NCBI GenBank assembly: GCA_016800925.1
Contig: JABCPU010000064.1
Location: 1-64,000, forward strand
Reading direction: 5' to 3'
Source of the DNA: Suillus spraguei
Taxonomy: Eukaryota; Basidiomycota; Agaricomycetes; Boletales; Suillaceae
Length of the DNA stretch: 64,000 nucleotides
Program-made: the position numbers and the translations under genes
In this document: one piece after another, positions 23,460 through 34,304 of the stretch
Position numbering within the stretch: the stretch's first letter is position 1
Layout of the letters: every line of letters begins with the position of its first letter
The notes under the pieces: generated by a model
Databases searched by the model: none
What the model was told of the DNA's origin: nothing
What the model saw: only the letters and a program-made list of their open reading frames with translations

Positions 23460-23470
23460 AAGGGGCTCCC

Positions 23471-24565
23471 ATTTCATGGTCTTCAACTGCCTCCACTGTC
23501 GAGCAACTCTCATGAGCTCTCTGTATCGATCCTTGCCACGGCCTGTGTCAACATAATGTCCTTTAGATGAAGCACTAATAGCATTACTGGAACAAGGTGT
23601 GGAAACATGCTCAAGGTCATTCGCCGGAGCTTACTGTAATAGTTCATTGCGGAGGTGCTGCATTCAAGGTTGTCCAATAGAAAATCATCCAGCACTCTGA
23701 AGGTAAACACGGTCTTCGGCCTGTTAAATGATGCAGGGAAAAATCCATGCCGAAACATTTGAATGTCCGGACTCATGGCATTTGGACAATCACAGCATCA
23801 AACCTCGAGGCGGTGAACTCTGGACTTGTCAACAATGACCATGGTGTTTTCCTTCGGCTGGAAATCAGGTCCCAACACAGACAGAAGATCTTCGGGCTCA
23901 AGCTGGTCTTCAAGTTCATCTCCTTCAAACAAATCCCACCTATCTGTGAGCACCAGACATTGCTTGCCATCATGCCCGAGGTGTATGGTGAGTCCGACAT
24001 GAGCAAGACAACTCCGCTCGAAGAATTGACCATTCCATTGACTGATCCAGTGGAAAGGATTGCAACAGTGTTGACTCCTGCAACAGCCCGTGCAATAGAG
24101 AGGCTCGCCAAGACAATCTTGACATTTGTAGACCCCATCCTGGTTGCAGATGATGCATCTCCTGTCTTCTGGTGGAGCTTCTCGATCCAGGAGGTGATGC
24201 AGATATAATTCCTGCCTTGGCAGCCATTGCCTGAGGTAGTCATTTTGACTCTGCATTTTTTATATTTAGCTATAGTTTGAATGACACTCCAACATTTAAC
24301 ATGAACTTGCCATGGTTTTTGGGAGTTGCAATGGCTCAAATGAGCCTTGGTCTTGCTCGTAAGTATTGTCAGGAAAGTCATCCCAAGGAGGTGGTGCCTG
24401 AACAGGCTGAAGTGTTGGCGATTCTGGGGGAGAGTGAGGCATGGACCTGTAGGCTTGTCATCTCGTGCTTGCAAGTGGAACCTTGACCCAAATCTTTCTA
24501 CCTTTGCTGCCCCTTGCTTCTACCCTGTGGGATTTTTGTAATGGGGTGCATCTATCTATCTTCAT
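23471..24565 (-). pseudogene. KDZ transposase 5' fragment, copy B
   Basis: Only the N-terminal part of the KDZ gene is present, cut at 23,469 by the duplication junction. It starts at 24,565 like copy A and keeps the Cys/His cluster and MVIVDKSRVHRLEV. It reads through the run that is frameshifted in copy A (FRHGFFPASFNRPKTVFTF, 23,700-23,760). A codon that is CGA in copy A (14,309-14,311, minus strand) is TGA here (24,458-24,460), so the N-terminus is also stopped. It lacks the whole catalytic core and cannot work. Confidence 0.9.
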
Positions 24566-24802
24566 CTGATTTTCTAATGCTAATTTTGCAAGCAAAGCAT
24601 CTGCTCAGGTGGAATGAATTTTTATTACATTGTGGTGTCATACAGTCCTGCCGACTCATTATAAATTTATGTCCATTTATGGCTTCAGGACCAATATAGC
24701 TCAATTAAGCTACTGTTAGGCTTTTGTCAAAGATCAACTTCTGACAATTTTTTCATACTTCCACCTTGCTTATCCTCAGCCCATTCTCCAATTTGATTCA
24801 CC

Positions 24803-26545
24803 ATGGCAAGGATGGGTCATTCCACTCACTCGACTTCTGGCAGAAATAGGGCACATCAACCACAGACACAGAAGCTCATGGAAAATGAAATTTTGGAGTT
24901 GAAGAACTACCTTCCTGAGTGGACCGCGGCCAAAAGTGGTGAGAGGCGAGGGGTTTTCACTGCAATTGCCAAGGCCGCCAGGTTGTTTGCTCCTAAAGTC
25001 GACCAAGGACAATGGAAAAAGAGGAAGCAGGTGATGCGTCTTTGTTGTGTTGAAAAACTACAATTTTAACATCTTATTCTTCCATCAACTCTCAGATGTA
25101 TAAGACTTGGTTGTTCAACAACAAGAAAAGGAAGGAAAGGAAGGACATGATAAAGTATGGGAGGAAATGGACGCCTAGAATGGTGGTCTACCAGCAGAAG
25201 CGCGAAGAGGTGCTAAAGAGGATTGAGGACGAGTCTGGGGCAAAGCCAGGAGATCCCGGTATGTTCAAACATTATCAGGGGGCTGTGAAGAGAGTCATGG
25301 CTGAATTGGATGACAACAAGTTGGAGAAGGCAAAAGAAACAGCGGAAGAATGGTCAAACAGCTTTCCTCCTCCAGAGATACAAGCAGAAGTTGCTCGTAA
25401 GAAGGGACCAGCATATATGGAGCACTTTTCGAAAGCGATGTGGAGGCAATGCGGGATGAGAGTTTTTGTGTTGTCAGCTTGGAAGAATGAACAGGGAGAG
25501 GTTCTATTTGGGATGTAAGTCAATTGTGTCCGTCATCACCAATCTTGGATCTCAATATATGTGTGCAGGCATGATGATAATTGAATTCGTTGATCATCAC
25601 AATCATAGGTGCCGGGGCACAGGATGGAGGACGACAGGTGAAGGGAGGTTGCAAAAGAGTCAGAAAACCAGCTTTCAAACTCAACACGGATGGGGATGGG
25701 ATGCCGTTGCTTCCAGACATCACGGAAACAAAACTTGAGGAGAAGAAAGCCATAGTCAGGGCATTTCTTACATTGCACTACAGTGAGTCTTTCGTGGCAA
25801 CATCCGAGATGTTGCTGAATGCGTGGACACAGGAATATGTTCCGGGAATGACAAGGCTGTCATGCCATGGAGTGCCCTCATACAAAGTCAGGATGACTTT
25901 GTGGCAAGGAAGTATCTTCCGGCGGATATTGACCTGAAGGAGCCTTCGAAGTTGCAAAACTGGGACATGACGGCTTTGCTCAATTTCTGGTATGCTCAGC
26001 AGGAAACAGGAAAAGATTCAACATTCCTGTTCAAAGCATGGAAGAACAAAGATGGGGACATGATACCATCTGTGGTATCCAGCAAGTCGCCATCTCATCT
26101 GACTCATAAAGTGAGAATGCAGAAGAGTGGAACTCTCCGAAGGCCCTGGGATCCATCAACCGAAGCCGAGAGTGATACCAACAGTGACACTCATGACAAG
26201 GAGGATGACATTGATGATGACTCAGCTGACAGTCGATCCCCGCTGAAGAAACCCAGACGAACAGCACATCCATCTTCAGCACCCAAGGAGACAGAAGTTC
26301 CATGTTCAATGCCGAAGCCTTGCCTGGCCAGGCTGGCCAAGACAGGTGCACTTTTGACATCATGGATGGGTGACCTCCTGGCCGGGTTGACTGAGGAAGT
26401 GGAAGAGAGGAACACATCACCGGAACCAAGGAGTATACAGGGCAAGAAAGCTGTCATTGAACCATCTGCAAGGACCACCCGGAATAAGTCTCAAAAGCTG
26501 GTAGAGAGTACACTTCAAGTAACCAGGGCAAGGGGAAGGAAATAA
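24803..26545 (+). pseudogene. Basic/acidic unknown protein, copy B (exon deleted)
   Basis: This is colinear with 14,654-16,515, starting MARMGHSTHSTSGRNRAHQ. A 119-base deletion between about 25,581 and 25,582 removes the small exon with DSFMKTKDWEDIEPVWQEY and its donor, so splicing as in copy A is impossible. The end (NKSQKLVESTLQVTRARGRK) is retained. Most substitutions relative to A are C-to-T or G-to-A. Confidence 0.85.
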
Positions 26546-26856
26546 TGTACATATACCAAACTGCCCCCATTTGTACCACATTTTCATCCTTTGTCACACT
26601 TCTCAAAACACAGTGTCCCATGTCCCAAATGTTGAATCCCAAGCACTGAGTTCCAGACGAATCCTGATCACCGAGTTCTGGATGACTCCCGATCACCGAG
26701 GTCCGGACCCTGGGTATCAATCATTGGTAGTTGGTATTAGACATTAGGGTTTGTGCATCATCTAAAATCAATTGGAAATGTCATTGTTATACATGAAAAA
26801 TTCAGTGGTTCACATGATGTAAGTATGTGAATGAATATCCAAATATTTACATATGG

Positions 26857-27863
26857 GGTTGATCATCACACTTTTCAATGAGGGTATCTAATACAAGCAG
26901 CAATTCAGAGCTCATCTGTTTGGCCCTTTGCAACCTCCAGAGGTCCATATCAGCTCTTCTGAGTTTGTTGGATGTGTCAGCCCAAGCCACTCAGAATGGT
27001 CGGTCAGCATCGAGGAGTTGATGTATGGTAGGCTCCAGAAGATTGCCATGATGCTGTTGGTAATGGCCCAGGTGATCCAGAATTGATTCAACTTGAAGAA
27101 AATTAGCAGAAAGATACATGATGAACAATTAAATACTCACATTCTGTTTGATCATATGACCCTAGGGGCATGAACTCCCTAAGCATGGCATGCAGTTCTT
27201 CATTGCTGAGTTCTGGTATGGGGGACTGACATTTAGGAGGTGTTGCATGTGCTTGGGACATCACATCAACAATAAAAATGAGATAGTATGGATGAACTCA
27301 CCTGGAATTGCTATTCCTGGGATAGCCGGAGCATCAATTTCAACATCAGAACATTCCAGTGCTTCATCACAATCAATAAGATTATCGTCAGGCCCTAGGT
27401 ACAAGTCCGGATTGTTGAACAAAGGCAGTTCCTCAGACTGAGCAGGGTATAAGTGATCTGGATGGATTGAATGAACATCCAAAGTTGGATTATCTACATG
27501 TGAATTGAGAAACCTACCAGGAATTGCATCCAAGGCATCCGGACCACCTGATGACCCAGAATCATATTTGATCTCATCATCCGGCCCAAGGTATACATCA
27601 TCACATGCATCTAATAAATGTCCGGTCAATTGGAAGATATACTGAAAGCAACACATACTTGATGAAATCTGGGACTCAGTCTCATCATCCAGCCCAAGGT
27701 ATACATCATCCAGTGCATCTGGTGCATCTCCAGTCAATTGAGAGCTGTACTGAAAACAAAACATACCTAATGAAATCCGGGACTCGGTTGAGTAATCCAC
27801 ATCCATTGAGTTGTATTCAGTGACTGGAGGTTCATAAAATCTGACTGCTGGTTGAGATCTCAT
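26857..27863 (-). CDS. Acidic repeat protein with YLGPDD motifs, copy B
   Basis: This is a second copy of the gene at 17,008-18,024, starting MRSQPAVRFYEPP at 27,863. It keeps the repeated D-x-Y-L-G-(P/L)-D-D blocks (one has become YLGLDDE) and the final intron. The last exon begins VESILD-like but carries changes, including a codon near 27,000 that appears to be a stop (TGA for a CGA-type Arg/Trp). It is probably decaying; function is unknown as for copy A. Confidence 0.5.
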
Positions 27864-28082
27864 GATGTCTGATCAACTGATCAAACTGATTGATAACTGA
27901 TAACTTCGAAGTTCAACACATGGCTGGCAATGGCCGAAAGTTGAACCATGACCAAACAAAGACAAACAATCAACACTTATCAAGATCATCCTTCAATTGT
28001 CTGGTTTCTTTGAAACTTCATCCTAGTGATCACAGATTTCAAACATATCTCAAGCTTTTCACATCTTTCAAGTCAATCCAAA

Positions 28083-30220
28083 TGTCTACTTCAGTTGAAA
28101 CCTCTTTGGCTGGTCTCAAGGCAACCACTGCTCAGATTGTGGGCATCATCTCCGGGGCTCGGCTCATGCCCGCCAGCACTGGCCAAGCCCACCTTGCTCT
28201 GACAGCACAAGTCACTAATCTTGTGGTAAGTACCATTCATGTGTTAATTTTACTTTTGGTTTTTCTAAGATCTGGGTAGGCTGAGATAGCCCGGGAGCAT
28301 GATAAAGGGCCTTACATGCCCAGCATCATTGCATCCTGCTCCAAGGAGTTGATGAGAGTCAGGTCCATGACTCCCCGGGTGTGGCCCAACTGGCACAGCA
28401 TCGGCCATGACAACCCCCGGGTGTTGAAACACTCCTGGCGCAGCAAGATTCATGCCTCGGAGGCATTAGGTGACCATTCAGGTGATCTCCCTGTCATGCC
28501 TAACCCTTCCATTGGCCCAATCACTGTGGACCTTCCCTCCCCACCCGTCATCGCTGGCAATGTCGCTGGTTCTTCCACCCATGCCACCTCCGAGCTCCGG
28601 GACAAAGGAAAAGGTAAGGCAGTTGCTGCTGACCTAGAGCCGGAAGTGGAAGGGAGCAGGAAGAGGAAGTCCCCCATGATGTCCAGACACTCTTCCTCAC
28701 CTCTGAAGTCGGCAAAGAAGGGTTGCAAGTGGGTCAAGGCAACTCGCAATGTGAAGCCGAAGGTGTTCATGGAGTCGGAAGATGATGAAGACACAATTGT
28801 TCAGGTATGTCGTCCAGCTCATTGTTTTCATTCTCTCAATTTTCTGTAGCCTATTTCGAGTGGAGTGCTGGCACTCAACGTGCCCTGGCCTTCCACAATT
28901 GTTGTAGGGACGCCCCATTCCCCTCATTCACCCTATTCCCCAAAGAAGCAATTATTTGGACCTGCTTCGGTAAGTAATATTTTGTCGTCCGGCACTTGGA
29001 GAAATGCTTATATATCATCAGCTCATTGCCGGCAGTCCACCCAAGGTGATGGTGAGTCATCATTCTGTGTCCGGACCTCCTGCCTATGCTTACCTATTGT
29101 CAGGCCACCTCCAGCAGTCGTCCGGAGGTGGTTGAGACCCCCCAGGCAATGTCCAGCACTCCGGCTGAGGAACCTGCAGTCATGGATACAGGTGATATTC
29201 TCATTCCCGGCCCAGTGAGTACTCTAATGAATTCCAATGAGTCCATCAACTAATGGAACCCACAGAACAACCCCTGCCATTATTGCACCCAGGAGAAGTG
29301 GCCCTGCACCACTCGGTTGAACAGGAGGACCTGTGCCCCGTGTTTGTCTTGCGTCCGCTGCACCACCAAGAAGATCAAATGTGTCCCAGCATCCATGGGA
29401 TCTCCGCCCAAACACATTCAAGGGAAGTCTACCACCCAGCAGACTCGCTCCAGGACACCTTTCAGAGCTCCCTCCAATGCGCCAGCTGCCTTGCAGTCCA
29501 AAGCCTGAACTCGAAGTCAGTCTCGTGGCCCCTCCGGCACTCTGGCTGTCCCTACTGTGACCACACCGAAGGCACAGTCCCGTGGGCGCAGCAAGACAAT
29601 CACTGCCGCCAAGACACCTGCACCTGCACCAGCTAGTGAGTCACCCCAATTTTCTATGACCATCTGACCTTATCTTTCACTTAGCTATTCCATCTTCGAG
29701 TGCCGCAGTTCCTCGTCTGGCACTCGATGTGCCCATTCCGGATCTCCATTCCATGGTAATTGCGATTCGGGATGGTGCTGCTCGAATTGCTCTTCTTGAG
29801 GCTCGTGTGGCGGAGCAGGATGGTAAGATTGATACCCTGCAACACCTCCATGAGGGCCTTCATCGCAAAGTCATTGACTGGCACCCTTCATTTCCACTTC
29901 CCAACTCTCCTGTCAATGCAACCTTTTTGCTTGATCAATCTGTCCCCCTGTCCATCTCACCCCTCCCATCTGCACTTGCTCCCCTCATTGACTTGGATAT
30001 GGCAGGGATGGAGCCTCCATCTCCGAAAGTCCAGCCAGCATCTGTCATTGAGGGTCTCATATTTGAGCTCAGCCAGATTCAGCCTGAGGGTCCACAAACG
30101 TCCGGCGAAATTGTGGACCCGGATGATCCGGGCAACCTTGTGCCAGAATATGATTCTGATGATATGGATGTTGAGGTGAAGGTGGAACCATCTGCTGATG
30201 ATGGTGAAATGGCTACATAA
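28083..30220 (+). pseudogene. Zn-cluster / coiled-coil protein, copy B (nonsense codon)
   Basis: This is the second copy of 18,243-20,378. It keeps the frame at the run near 28,545 that is broken in A (LPSPPVIAGNVAGSSTHATS) and keeps a nuclear-type basic patch (GSRKRKSPMM). The Cys cluster is also kept (PCHYCTQEKWPC ... PCLSCVRCTTKKIKC). A CGA codon in A (19,665-19,667) is TGA in B (29,506-29,508), truncating the protein before the coiled coil. Neither copy is therefore fully open, and each is broken at a different place. Confidence 0.75.
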
Positions 30221-30479
30221 TTGTATGTTCATAGATGTATATAAATTGTTTGAATGAATGTTAGTGCTGGATGCCAAGTCCAGAAATCTGGAACTGGACA
30301 ATGGAGATTCACAATGGATATTTTGCGAATTCCGGATATCCAGCTACCTGAAACACAACACACAATTTAAAGAATTTGAAACATATCTGTTGAGTTACCT
30401 TGTGCCGGGTGCCAGGTCACATTGTGAAACATATCATTCCATATATCTTAAGTGCCAAACACCAAACCCCAGGACCCTG

Positions 30480-31515
30480 GACTCGGGACTCATCACCATG
30501 TGAAAGATATCGATCCACATATTTGATGTGCTGAACCCCGAACTCCGGCACCCATGAGTTAGAACAATGTGAGGCAATACAAAGATAATGATTGACACAT
30601 GTTGAGTGCCGAACCCTGAACTCCAGCACCTGGCACTCGGGACTCAGGCCTTGGAACTTATAACAATGTGAAAGATGTCGATGCACATATTCTATCACCG
30701 AACCTTAAACCCCGGCACACGGGAGTTAGAAATATGTGAGGCAATACAAAGATATTGATTTACACGTGTGGAGTGCCGAACCCCGAACTCCGGCACCCGG
30801 CAGTTGGGAATCTGGACTCAGGACTCATAACAATGTGAAAGATATTGATCCACATATTTAACCACCGAACCCCGAACCCTGGAACCTGGGAGTGAGAACA
30901 ATGTGAGGAAATACAAAGATATTGATGTACACATGTTTAGTGCCGAACCCCGAACTCTGGCACCCGGCACTCGGGACTCAGGACTTGGTACTCATAACAA
31001 TGTGAAAGATATCGATCCACATATTTTAACACTGAACCCTGAACCCCGCGACCCGTGAGTTAGAACCATGTGAGGCAATACAAAGATATTGATTTACACA
31101 TGTTGAGTGCTGAACCCCGAGCTCTGGCACCTGGCACTCAGGACTTGGGACTTGGTACTCATAATGTGAAAGATCTTGATCAACATATTGTCAGTGCTGA
31201 ACCCTGAACCCCGAAAGACCTCGATCCACATATTTTATGTGCCGAACCCCAAACTCCGGCACCTGGCACTCAGGACTCGGGACTTGGTACTCATAATGTG
31301 AAAGATCTTGATCAACATATTGTCAGTGCTGAACCCTGAACCCCGGCACCCAGCACTCGCGACTCGGGACTCAGAACAATGTGAGGCAATAGACACCTAT
31401 TGATCCACACATTCTAAGTGCTGAACTCCGAACTCCGAACTCTGGTAGTCTACTATTCAGGGGTTCACGGTTCGGTACTCGGGCTTCTGCACTTGAGACC
31501 AAAAACAATGTTAGG
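30480..31515. repeat. GTGCCGAAC/CACAATGTGA array, copy B
   Basis: This is the shorter counterpart of 20,540-22,345. It has the same motif family (gtgccgaacc, ctccggcacc, acaatgtgaggcaatac, ttgatttacacatgttga) but only about 1 kb, without the head-to-head palindrome. Many CpG sites in the units of copy A are TpG/CpA here (e.g. ctctggcacctgg). Confidence 0.85.
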
Positions 31516-32071
31516 CAATAAAATGACTTTGATCTACACATTTTTGGTAGATATCTTTTTCATCTCAAATCTCAAATCTTGAATGCTGAACCCCAAATCC
31601 CATAATCCGGTAGTCCACAATTTCAGGGTTCGGTCCTCGGGACTCAGACACATGTCAGGCAACAACAAAACTTTGATCCACACATTTTTGGTAGATGTCT
31701 GTTTTGTCTCAAATCTCGAGTTTCTAGTTTCAGTACTCTGCACCCGCACCTGGCACTCGGCACTAGATAACTCAACACATGGACTTTAAATCTTTCACCT
31801 TGTGTGTTGTGTTTCGGGTGTCTGGGTATCTGGAATTCAGGAAATATCTAGTTTGAATCTCCAGTTTTGAGTTCCTGATTTCGGGACTTGGCACCCGGCA
31901 CCTGGCACCTCAATTATCGATGAATGTCAGACATGGTGAATTCAGGTTTTCGTGCTTCAGGGTTTAGATTTTGGTGGTCGATGGTAAGTATATGCACTCA
32001 TAGGGTGCATGTATCCTATGTGTTTGATTCTCTGGTGGCTACATCAGCTGTACGTCTTTATGATACATATC

Positions 32072-32553
32072 TAGGCCCACCTGTATATGTAATATATTTT
32101 ACCTCGGCCCACCCGTCTATGTAAAATTCCCCCATGTCGGCCCACCTGTGTATGCAATAAATATTTTACTGCACCCTTGGCCCACCCATATATGTAATAT
32201 TCTCTCACCTCGGCCCACCCGTATATGTAATATTCTCTTACCTCGGCCCACCCGTCTATGCAATAATATTTGCCTTGCATCTCTCTTCAGCCCAGCTGTC
32301 TATAATATCCTACTCTACATACTACCCAGATGGGCCCATCCGTCAACATCAGAAATCATGTTTCCCTCGGCCCACCCGTCTCACCCAAAAATACAAGTCT
32401 CCTGGCCCACCCGTCTCCATCAGACATAATATTCTCCCCAGCCCATCCGTCAACATTGAGGATATACATAACCTCAGCCCATGGTCCGCTGGCCTGTCTT
32501 TGATGGGATATTATGTGGGTCGGGTGACCCGTATAGTACGGAGTTTGTCACTG
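32072..32553 (-). repeat. Right minisatellite and terminal inverted repeat, copy B
   Basis: This matches 22,910-23,459 with several units lost. The terminus ends ...gagtttgtcactg at 32,553, followed by aaggggctc as in copy A and then unrelated sequence. It is the probable true right end of the element, because sequence beyond it is single copy. Confidence 0.85.
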
Positions 32554-33034
32554 AAGGGGCTCGTCTGTGATGTTGTGTATGATATGAATTGGTTGTTTTT
32601 GCCTACATTTGCAAATTCTAATGAGGCCATGGTAGACACATTGATTTTTTTCAGGAAAAATCAAGCTAGTAGGATATGAATTGTATGCTTCAAAGATCAT
32701 TTCACCCTGTAACAGAAACCTGATTGTCTCTTTTGTCATCAGGGAAAACCTCCCCTGCTAATTTCATCTAATTATAAGTAATTCTCAATAATTAGGCAAA
32801 TTTCAGATAACTGACGTTTTTAGGAGATTAGATGGATTATGTTACCCCCCCCCAAATAATCCGTCGATAATGGTCGGTAATTCTAATAATTTGAAGGTAT
32901 TTAGAAGAATGTCTGTCCTATTGTCTTCACAATGTAAAAAAATGTGTTTGAGTTTAACAAGGATTTTGGTTAGTAGGATGAGGCTACTATTAGGATCCCA
33001 ATCACACTAAATCATACAAAAAATAAAACCACAC

Positions 33035-33931
33035 TGTAGCGAGCAAAGTCACGCTGAGCATCAAACCCCCGTTTTTGACAAGCTTCTTGTTACTGTCTGC
33101 AGCAGCAACCGAAGAATTCCCTTATAGCAAGTATATAGCCTTTTCACTCTGCTAAGGTGGAACCGTACTCCTTCTGTGGACCCTTACCAGATCCTCGTGC
33201 CGATGCCCTCATGTCCCGTCCAATGCCATCTAGAATCCATTGGTGTGTAGTTACTTTGCTTCTGCTGTTACTAAATCTATGGCAGGATTTACCTTATGTC
33301 TCAAGGGGCCGCTGCACACTGTGTGCCTCTTAACTAATACCCTATTTATTTTCTTTCTCACTACCAGACTCACCTAATAATCTCGTACGCGCTCGAATAT
33401 GTTAAAAGGACTCATCATACATACCATTACCGTTACTTCCCATTACATCTCTTCACTTGGACTTAGTATCAGAACACTCGCTAGTTGAATCTATTTGCCT
33501 TTGAACCTTTCTCCATTCGAATCCCGCTCATTGATCTAACCGCTGGTAACTTAACTGCTTGAAGTACTGCGCAACCTTCAACTTTGCTACTCATAACCAG
33601 ACCGCAGCCAGTGACCTCGCTGGGTCACTACTTCTTTCACCACCTCTTTCTTCAACTTCCTCGCTCATACAGAACTACCACTACCACTGCCGCTGCCACA
33701 CCGTGGGTAGTAGTACTATATTCGTTTCACAGAAGTCACTGTTGTTCTTGCTCCTGCTAGCTAACTGCTACAGCTATTCTTACTGTGCAAGTACTGCTGA
33801 CATCGTGCTAGTACTGCTCATATACTGTTGCCGCCGCTAACATCGGAAGTCGGAATCTCCATTTCCTCATTAGTACTTTCTTGATTCCTTCGCACTAACT
33901 TAGAAGGAATTGCTTCTATCGCAGTCCTCTT
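33035..33931 (+). repeat. LTR plus leader of a retroelement (TGTAGCGAGC family)
   Basis: It starts TGTAGCGAGCAAAGTCACGC at 33,035. A candidate primer-binding start (TTAGTATCAGAAC) near 33,465 suggests that the LTR is about 430 bases, followed by about 465 bases of leader. The whole 0.9-kb block recurs inverted at 52,366-53,261, and both end at gaattgcttctatcgcag. A 93-codon ORF at 33,559 is shared with the inverted copy (52,450-52,731) but has the composition of leader DNA. No gag or pol follows. Confidence 0.7.
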
Positions 33932-34304
33932 GGGTCGAACATATCACTCGCACCTTCAGTAGGATTATTGTTGTGCTTATACTTAGGCCACTGGTAGTTT
34001 CTTTGTTTCAATGCATTTGATTAAATCAGGGTATTCAGTAATGGGTAATATACTATGACTATTGAGTGGATGTATGTGGCAGGTATGAGATCAGACAATA
34101 AGTATATCAACAACGGCAGTACCAGTGAGCACACCAAGTCAGATATGATTCCATGCTAGTTGTCATCCATCCCATCAAGATCAAGTAGCTTGAGGGCTGC
34201 GTTTTGCTCTGCAGTATGTTCTGTGCCACCAGTGTACTTCAAATGCCTGTGGGTCCAAATCAACATGCAACAAACAGCTTTGACTTAAGAAAAACTCACT
34301 GTAC

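Larger units (their letters stand above)
13321..23468. repeat. Tandem duplication unit, copy A (10,148 bp)
   Basis: Sequence from ccatttcatgg at 13,321 recurs at 23,469 and stays colinear to the terminus plus nine flanking bases (aaggggctc). Copy A ends at 23,468 and copy B begins on the next base. The junction shows no microhomology beyond chance. Copy A keeps a 119-base segment missing from B, has two copies of a 191-base repeat where B has one, and has about 0.7 kb more of the GTGCCGAAC array. Confidence 0.95.
5509..32553. mobile_element. Giant KDZ-type DNA transposon with TET/JBP cargo and an internal tandem duplication
   Basis: The left end (5,509) begins CAGTGAACTATCTCCGTA. The reverse complements of the right ends at 23,459 and 32,553 begin CAGTGACAAACTCCGTA. 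The match extends about 150 bases with interruptions (ATAATATCCCGT, GCCAGCGG, ATATCCTCG, GACGGATGGGCC). Minisatellites follow at both ends, then arrays of GTGCCGAACCCCGAACTCCGG-like units. Between them lie a TET/JBP gene and a KDZ transposase, a pairing known from Agaricomycete KDZ elements, plus four other genes. The undivided element (5,509-23,459) would be about 18 kb; the internal duplication brings it to about 27 kb. No target-site duplication is visible (left flank cacatatta, right flank aaggggctc), so one end may be rearranged. Confidence 0.8.
23469..32562. repeat. Tandem duplication unit, copy B (9,094 bp)
   Basis: This is the second direct copy of 13,321-23,468, truncated at its left in the middle of the KDZ transposase gene. 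By hand, the first ~200 bases of the basic-protein gene (14,654 vs 24,803) differ at 11 positions. Six of these are CpG in A and TpG or CpA in B; one is the reverse. Offsets to copy A are about 10,149 up to 15.4 kb, 10,030 after the 119-base loss, and 9,839 after the 191-base difference. Confidence 0.95.

Noticed and set aside
23460..23470. Target-site duplication of the KDZ element
   Set aside because: The right flank aaggggctc does not match the left flank cacatatta. Its presence after both right ends is explained by the tandem duplication.
13321..32562. Duplication as a simple assembly artefact of identical copies
   Set aside because: The copies differ by many substitutions, a 119-base deletion, a 191-base repeat difference and array length, so they are distinct sequences. 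Collapsed or wrongly joined alleles remain possible and are noted in the finding.
33559..33840. 93-codon ORF shared with 52,450-52,731 as a conserved gene
   Set aside because: It lies in the leader of an LTR element, and the similarity simply follows the DNA similarity of the two copies. No domain is seen.
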